64,000 nt of DNA from JAJDOD01 sp050299835 (GTDB lineage Bacteria > Pseudomonadota > Alphaproteobacteria > Rhodobacterales > Rhodobacteraceae), in the NCBI GenBank assembly GCA_050299835.1, contig JBNKWP010000014.1, forward strand, positions 1 through 64,000. The letters are read 5' to 3'. A program made the translations under genes and the position numbers. Positions 60,488 to 64,000 of the stretch are shown here, piece by piece. Position 1 is the first letter of the stretch. Each line of letters begins with the position of its first letter. A model generated the notes under the pieces. The model was given only the letters and a program-made list of their open reading frames with translations, had not been told where the DNA came from and ran no database searches.

Positions 60488-61864
60488 ATGGACAGGTCGC
60501 TTGCCAACGATCAGCTGACGAAGTGGGACCACGATCACTTCTTTCATCCCTCGACCCATCTGGGTCAGTTCGCGCGGCGCGAAATCGGCAACCGGATCGT
60601 CCAGACCGCCAAGGGCGTGCGCATCACCGACCGGGAGGGCAAGTCATCGCTCGACGCCTTCGCCGGGCTTTACTGCGTCAATGTCGGCTATGGCCGCACC
60701 GAGATCGCCGAGGCCATCGCGGATCAGGCGCATGAGCTTGCCTATTACCATTCCTATGTCGGGCACGGCACCGAAGCCTCGATCACGCTGTCCCGGATGA
60801 TCGCGGAGCGTGCGCCCGACGGACTGAACCACGTCTATTACGGCCTGTCGGGGTCGGATGCGAATGAGACCAACATCAAGCTGGTCTGGTATTACAACAA
60901 CATCCTTGGCCGTCCCGAAAAGAAGAAGATCATCTCGCGCTGGCGGGGCTATCACGGGTCCGGGCTGATGACCGGGTCGCTGACCGGCCTGCACCTGTTC
61001 CACAACAAGTTCGACCTGCCGTTTGCGCAGGTGATCCATACCGAAGCGCCCTATTATTTCCGCCGGGACGATCTGTCGACGAGCGAGGCCGAGTTCACCG
61101 CCCATTGCGCCTCGGAACTGGAGGCGCTGATCGAGCGCGAAGGTGCGGACACCATCGCCGCCTTCATCGGCGAGCCGGTTCTGGGCACTGGCGGGATCGT
61201 TCCGCCGCCTGAGGGTTACTGGGACGCGATCCAGAATGTTCTGAAGAAACATGACATTCTGCTTATCGCCGACGAGGTTATCACCGGGTTCGGCCGGCTG
61301 GGTACGATGATGGGCTCGGATCATTTCGAGTTGAAACCCGACCTTATCACCATCGCCAAGGGCCTGACTTCGGCCTATGCGCCGCTGTCGGGCTCCATTG
61401 TGTCCGACAAGATGTGGCAAGTGCTTGAGCGCGGCACCGACGAGCTTGGCCCGATCGGTCACGGCTGGACCTACTCCGCCCACCCCATCGGGGCCGCGGC
61501 GGGTGTGGCGAACCTAAAACTTCTGGACCAACTCGGGCTCGTCGCGAATGCGGGCGAGATCGGCGCATATCTGAACCGCGCCATATCCGACGCATTGGGA
61601 GGCCATCCCAACGTCGGCGAAGTCCGGGGCGAAGGCATGCTATGTGCGGTCGAACTGGTGAAAGACCGCGACGACCGGGTGTTCTTCGATGCCGGAGACA
61701 AGGTCGGCCCGCGCATCGCCGCCGCCATGCTCGAACGCGGCGTTATCGCCCGTGCCATGCCGCAGGGGGATATCATCGGGTTTGCGCCGCCGCTCTGCCT
61801 GTCGCGCGAGGAGGCGGACGAGATCGTGGCAGCCACAAAATCGGCGGTGGATGCAGTCCTTTAG
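60488..61864 (+). CDS. Class III (omega) aminotransferase
   Basis: 458-residue PLP-dependent transaminase. Start: LTKWDHDHFFHPSTHLGQFA, LDAFAGLYCVNVGYGRTEIA; cofactor region GLSGSDANETNIKL and IADEVITGFGRLGTM, with the PLP lysine in LITIAKGLTSAYAPLSG. It resembles aminotransferases that accompany ectoine genes in Roseobacters and could act on diaminobutyrate (DoeD role); omega-amino-acid:pyruvate transaminase is the alternative. AAGGA precedes the ATG. ~260 bases of shared promoter region separate it from doeA. Confidence 0.85.
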   Translation: MDRSLANDQLTKWDHDHFFHPSTHLGQFARREIGNRIVQTAKGVRITDREGKSSLDAFAGLYCVNVGYGRTEIAEAIADQAHELAYYHSYVGHGTEASITLSRMIAERAPDGLNHVYYGLSGSDANETNIKLVWYYNNILGRPEKKKIISRWRGYHGSGLMTGSLTGLHLFHNKFDLPFAQVIHTEAPYYFRRDDLSTSEAEFTAHCASELEALIEREGADTIAAFIGEPVLGTGGIVPPPEGYWDAIQNVLKKHDILLIADEVITGFGRLGTMMGSDHFELKPDLITIAKGLTSAYAPLSGSIVSDKMWQVLERGTDELGPIGHGWTYSAHPIGAAAGVANLKLLDQLGLVANAGEIGAYLNRAISDALGGHPNVGEVRGEGMLCAVELVKDRDDRVFFDAGDKVGPRIAAAMLERGVIARAMPQGDIIGFAPPLCLSREEADEIVAATKSAVDAVL

Positions 61865-61898
61865 CTGACAGTCTGAGAAAGTCCCCGAACAACAGCGC

Positions 61899-61919
61899 CC
61901 GCCCCTTTTTAAGGGGCGG
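61899..61919 (+). terminator. Terminator between convergent genes
   Basis: A 9-bp GC-rich stem (61899-61907 with 61911-61919) with a TTT loop, 35 bases after the aminotransferase stop and 36 before the end of the convergent small gene. T/A runs lie in the loop, so it can act in both directions. Confidence 0.6.
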
Positions 61920-61954
61920 ACGTCTTTACGGAGGATTTTTCGAACTTTGTCCCG

Positions 61955-62206
61955 TTATGCCGGAGCAGGTTCGTTTTTTGGAGCGTCGGAGCCATCGCCT
62001 TGTGCTTCGACCAAAGCGTTGTACTTCTGTTGGAGGTTCCAATGCTCAAGGCGGCTTTTGTCGAAGCTTTTCCGCCAGAAATCGGCCTGCGATTCATCCG
62101 AGCTGTCTTTTTCACCCTCAAAGCGCCAGAGCGCCCAGCCGATGAAAAGCCCGAGGGCAAAGGTGCCCGCCATGAAGGAAAAGAGGAAGGTGAGATCAGG
62201 TGACAT
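61955..62206 (-). CDS. Small single-helix membrane protein, 83 aa
   Basis: 83 residues: an N-terminal helix (FLFSFMAGTFALGLFIGWAL) and a charged cytoplasmic part (FWRKSFDKSRLEHWNLQQKY) that is probably helical. It starts 9 bases after the OmpA-family gene and is likely co-transcribed. No family recognised; a stabilising partner of the OmpA protein is conceivable. Confidence 0.6.
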   Translation of the reverse strand: MSPDLTFLFSFMAGTFALGLFIGWALWRFEGEKDSSDESQADFWRKSFDKSRLEHWNLQQKYNALVEAQGDGSDAPKNEPAPA

Positions 62207-62214
62207 TTCGATTC

Positions 62215-63579
62215 CTATCCGTCCACGTTGCCGGGTTCTGTTTCGCTGCCGGGTTCCGCTTCGCGCATTTGCCAGGCAAAGGTGATGCGGCGATTTTGTG
62301 CGCGACCTGCGGCCGTGTCATTGGAAGCCACGGGTTGTGACTCGCCGAAGCCGACGGCAACCATCGTTTCTGCCGGTATGCCGCGCGCGATCAGAAACTC
62401 TTTGACCGAGTTGGCCCGCGCTTCGCTCAGTTTCTGGTTGGAGCCTTCGGCACCGTAACTGTCGGTATGACCACCAATTTCGATGAACATGTCCTCGCGA
62501 TTGCAACCGATCGCGAGATCGCGCAGGTGCTCCAGCGTGGTCATTGAATCTGGCGAGATCGACGCCGTCCCTGTCGCGAAATTGATCTGGGAAATCTCGA
62601 AGATCTTGTTCGCCCTTTCGAAACAGGCCTCTGCCATTTCCGAGGAGGAAGCAGACTCGTCTGCAAATCCCATGCGAAGGGTCGCGATGGTTTCCGCCTG
62701 CTCGGACACGCGTTCGGTCAGTTCGGCAAGTTGCACTGCGAGATCGCCCGTCTCATCGGTTGTCTCGCTTTCACCGGCACTTGTCACCTCATTGGCTTCA
62801 AGGGCCTGCTCCTGTTCCTTGAGCTGTATTTCCAGGAGGGCCAGTGCTGCGTCCTTTTCCTCGATCGCGCTGGAAAGTTCCGCGATCCGGGCATCGACCG
62901 CATCGGCCTTTTCATCTGCCGCTCCGGTGAGTTCGGCGATCTGTGCCTGCGCCGCCGCGAGTTCGGCTTCCAGTTCTGTTTTCGGAACAATGGCGATTTC
63001 GCCGGTGTTGCTTGCGGTTTCAATCGCCTCCTCCAGGGACGCGATGGTCTCGTCCCGAACCTTCAGGCTTTCGGACAATGACGCGATCTCGGCGAGCAGC
63101 TCATCATTCTGAGGAAGCTCCTCGGACTCGCTCGCGGCCTCGGCGAGACTGTCGAGCTGTGTGCGAAGAGCATCAAGCTCGGCATCTTTCTCGGCAAGCG
63201 ATGCCTGCTGCAGCTCGACCTTTTGCGCCATCCCCGAAGCGATGGCATCAAAGCTTGCAAGCTGCTGCGCGGCAGAGTCCGCGTTGCTTTGCAAATCAGT
63301 CATTTCTGCGGCCAGGCTATCGCGTTCCGAGGTCAGTTTTTGGATCGCAACGGTCAACATGGCTGTCCGCTTCTGGGCGGTATCTGCCGCATCCCTCAGA
63401 GCCGCTGTTTCGGCTTCGAATGTTGCCGTTGACTGCTTGAGATAATCATCAAGCGCTGCCTGAACGGTCGCTTTCTGTTCGACAGCCGCGGCGTCCGCCA
63501 TCGTGGAATGCAACCGCTCTGCGGCAACAAATGCCGCAAGCGTTAAGCATGCTCCTGTGCCGACAAGTAGTGCACGCAT
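62215..63579 (-). CDS. OmpA-family protein with long coiled coil
   Basis: 454-residue envelope protein. A signal-anchor helix (ALLVGTGACLTLAAFVAA) is followed by a long Ala/Glu/Asp-rich coiled coil (~40-330: repeated LDALRTQLDSL-type heptads). The C-terminal OmpA domain (~340-445) has INFATGTASISPDSMTTLEH, IEIGGHTDSYGAEGSNQKLS and AVGFGESQPVASNDTAAGRA then QNRRI, the peptidoglycan-binding signature. It likely spans from inner membrane to the cell wall. Confidence 0.83.
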   Translation of the reverse strand: MRALLVGTGACLTLAAFVAAERLHSTMADAAAVEQKATVQAALDDYLKQSTATFEAETAALRDAADTAQKRTAMLTVAIQKLTSERDSLAAEMTDLQSNADSAAQQLASFDAIASGMAQKVELQQASLAEKDAELDALRTQLDSLAEAASESEELPQNDELLAEIASLSESLKVRDETIASLEEAIETASNTGEIAIVPKTELEAELAAAQAQIAELTGAADEKADAVDARIAELSSAIEEKDAALALLEIQLKEQEQALEANEVTSAGESETTDETGDLAVQLAELTERVSEQAETIATLRMGFADESASSSEMAEACFERANKIFEISQINFATGTASISPDSMTTLEHLRDLAIGCNREDMFIEIGGHTDSYGAEGSNQKLSEARANSVKEFLIARGIPAETMVAVGFGESQPVASNDTAAGRAQNRRITFAWQMREAEPGSETEPGNVDG

Positions 63580-63867
63580 GGGTACCTCCCCGAAAATCGG
63601 TCCAAATCACTTCGCGTCGACGCATCTACCCAGCCATACGCGGTGAAATTGAGACAATTTCGCGGAAATGATTAGATTAATGACTGATATTGGCCGATCC
63701 GGAACGTGCTCCGGAGCCCGGAAATGTGGCATCCGCCACTTGGGACAGTAGCGAAACCCCTGCAATCGACTGCCCAAAAGAGGCCGTGCGGACCGCAATT
63801 TGCTTCTTTCTGATCAACATACTAAGATGTTGTTATAAAAAGAAATCGGCAGGCAAAAAATAGCAAC
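63580..63867. other. Intergenic region between divergent OmpA-like and NUDIX genes
   Basis: About 290 bases with no gene seen. AT content rises towards 63840-63860. It should hold promoters for both neighbours; I see no clear pair. Confidence 0.3.
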
Positions 63868-64000
63868 ATGAAACATCAGCTCAAATCCGTTTGGGACGGT
63901 TTCGTCCAACCACTTTTCAAAAGGCCCGACAGGGTCCAGTTCGCGGCGCTTTGCTATGACAAGGAAGGTCCGGACAAAAAGATCCTTCTTGTGACCAGCC
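63868..64000 (+). CDS. NUDIX hydrolase, N-terminal part (cut by window end)
   Basis: Only ~44 residues are visible: KHQLKSVWDGFVQPLFKRPD, VQFAALCYDKEGPDKKILL, VTS. The pattern (VQxAALCY ... ILLVTSR) is the usual beginning of alphaproteobacterial NUDIX hydrolases, in which TGRWILPKGWP would follow. The Nudix box is beyond the window. Confidence 0.65.
   Translation, partial: MKHQLKSVWDGFVQPLFKRPDRVQFAALCYDKEGPDKKILLVTS

Noticed and set aside
1..64000. CRISPR array, IS element or prophage
   Set aside because: No regularly spaced repeats, transposase or phage structural frames were seen anywhere in the window.

Overview
The window looks like a chromosomal segment of an alphaproteobacterium of the order Rhodobacterales (Roseobacter/Rhodobacter type). 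The evidence is the high GC content, a 14-gene nuo (complex I) cluster with a long NuoE, the small families DUF5333 and DUF5337 that I associate with this order, a VPLPA-CTERM protein, ChpT of the CtrA phosphorelay, an ornithine-lipid gene pair (olsB/olsA) and ectoine-catabolism genes. I see no IS element, prophage, CRISPR array or replication origin.

Layout. 1-3208 (+): 3' end of prfC, a VPLPA-CTERM surface protein and a RhlE-type RNA helicase. 3448-31567 (-): one long head-to-tail block running nuoA to nuoN and then birA, coaX and rnj. All 14 nuo genes are present in order, but at least 15 other reading frames sit between them: a frameshifted membrane-protein gene (A/B), a 63-aa membrane protein and a sulfotransferase (C/D), a DUF559 nuclease-like gene with palindromic repeats (D/E), a membrane HhH protein and DUF5337 (E/F), a methyltransferase, DUF3291 debris, MAPEG, a lipoprotein, a small membrane protein and two DUF5333 proteins (F/G), DUF4259 and CMD (I/J), a Cys-rich exported protein (J/K) and an unknown 129-aa protein (K/L). 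Many are joined to neighbours by 1-4 bp overlaps.

31751-37206 (-): EcsC, an LprI-like protein, an acyl-CoA synthetase, isovaleryl-CoA-type dehydrogenase and a phosphoglycolate-phosphatase-like HAD enzyme. 37332-40496 (+): glmU-glmS. 40660-46994: moaA, a lipoprotein with trmJ, ctaA, an M32 carboxypeptidase, DUF1801, a hotdog thioesterase and small genes. 47164-50337: thiE, olsA/olsB, DUF3553 and chpT. 50327-56426 (-): proA, proB, obgE, two GNAT genes, rpmA and rplU behind a clear promoter. 56735-58160: a coiled-coil protein, DUF2059 and tRNA-Ser(CGA).

58161-59040 is a relic zone beside the tRNA. It holds the C-terminal part of a HEPN-like gene and a short decayed 5' piece of doeB next to an intact doeA (ectoine hydrolase); a class III aminotransferase is divergent. 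The window ends with a small membrane protein, a coiled-coil OmpA protein and the start of a NUDIX hydrolase.

The most unusual features are: (1) a nuo operon that works as a platform for intact and decaying cargo genes; (2) one helix-hairpin-helix module attached to three unrelated partners (NuoE, a membrane protein and ribosomal protein L21); (3) a tRNA-Ser relic zone where a HEPN-type gene fragment abuts a destroyed doeB. All family names come from motif recognition by eye, without database searches.
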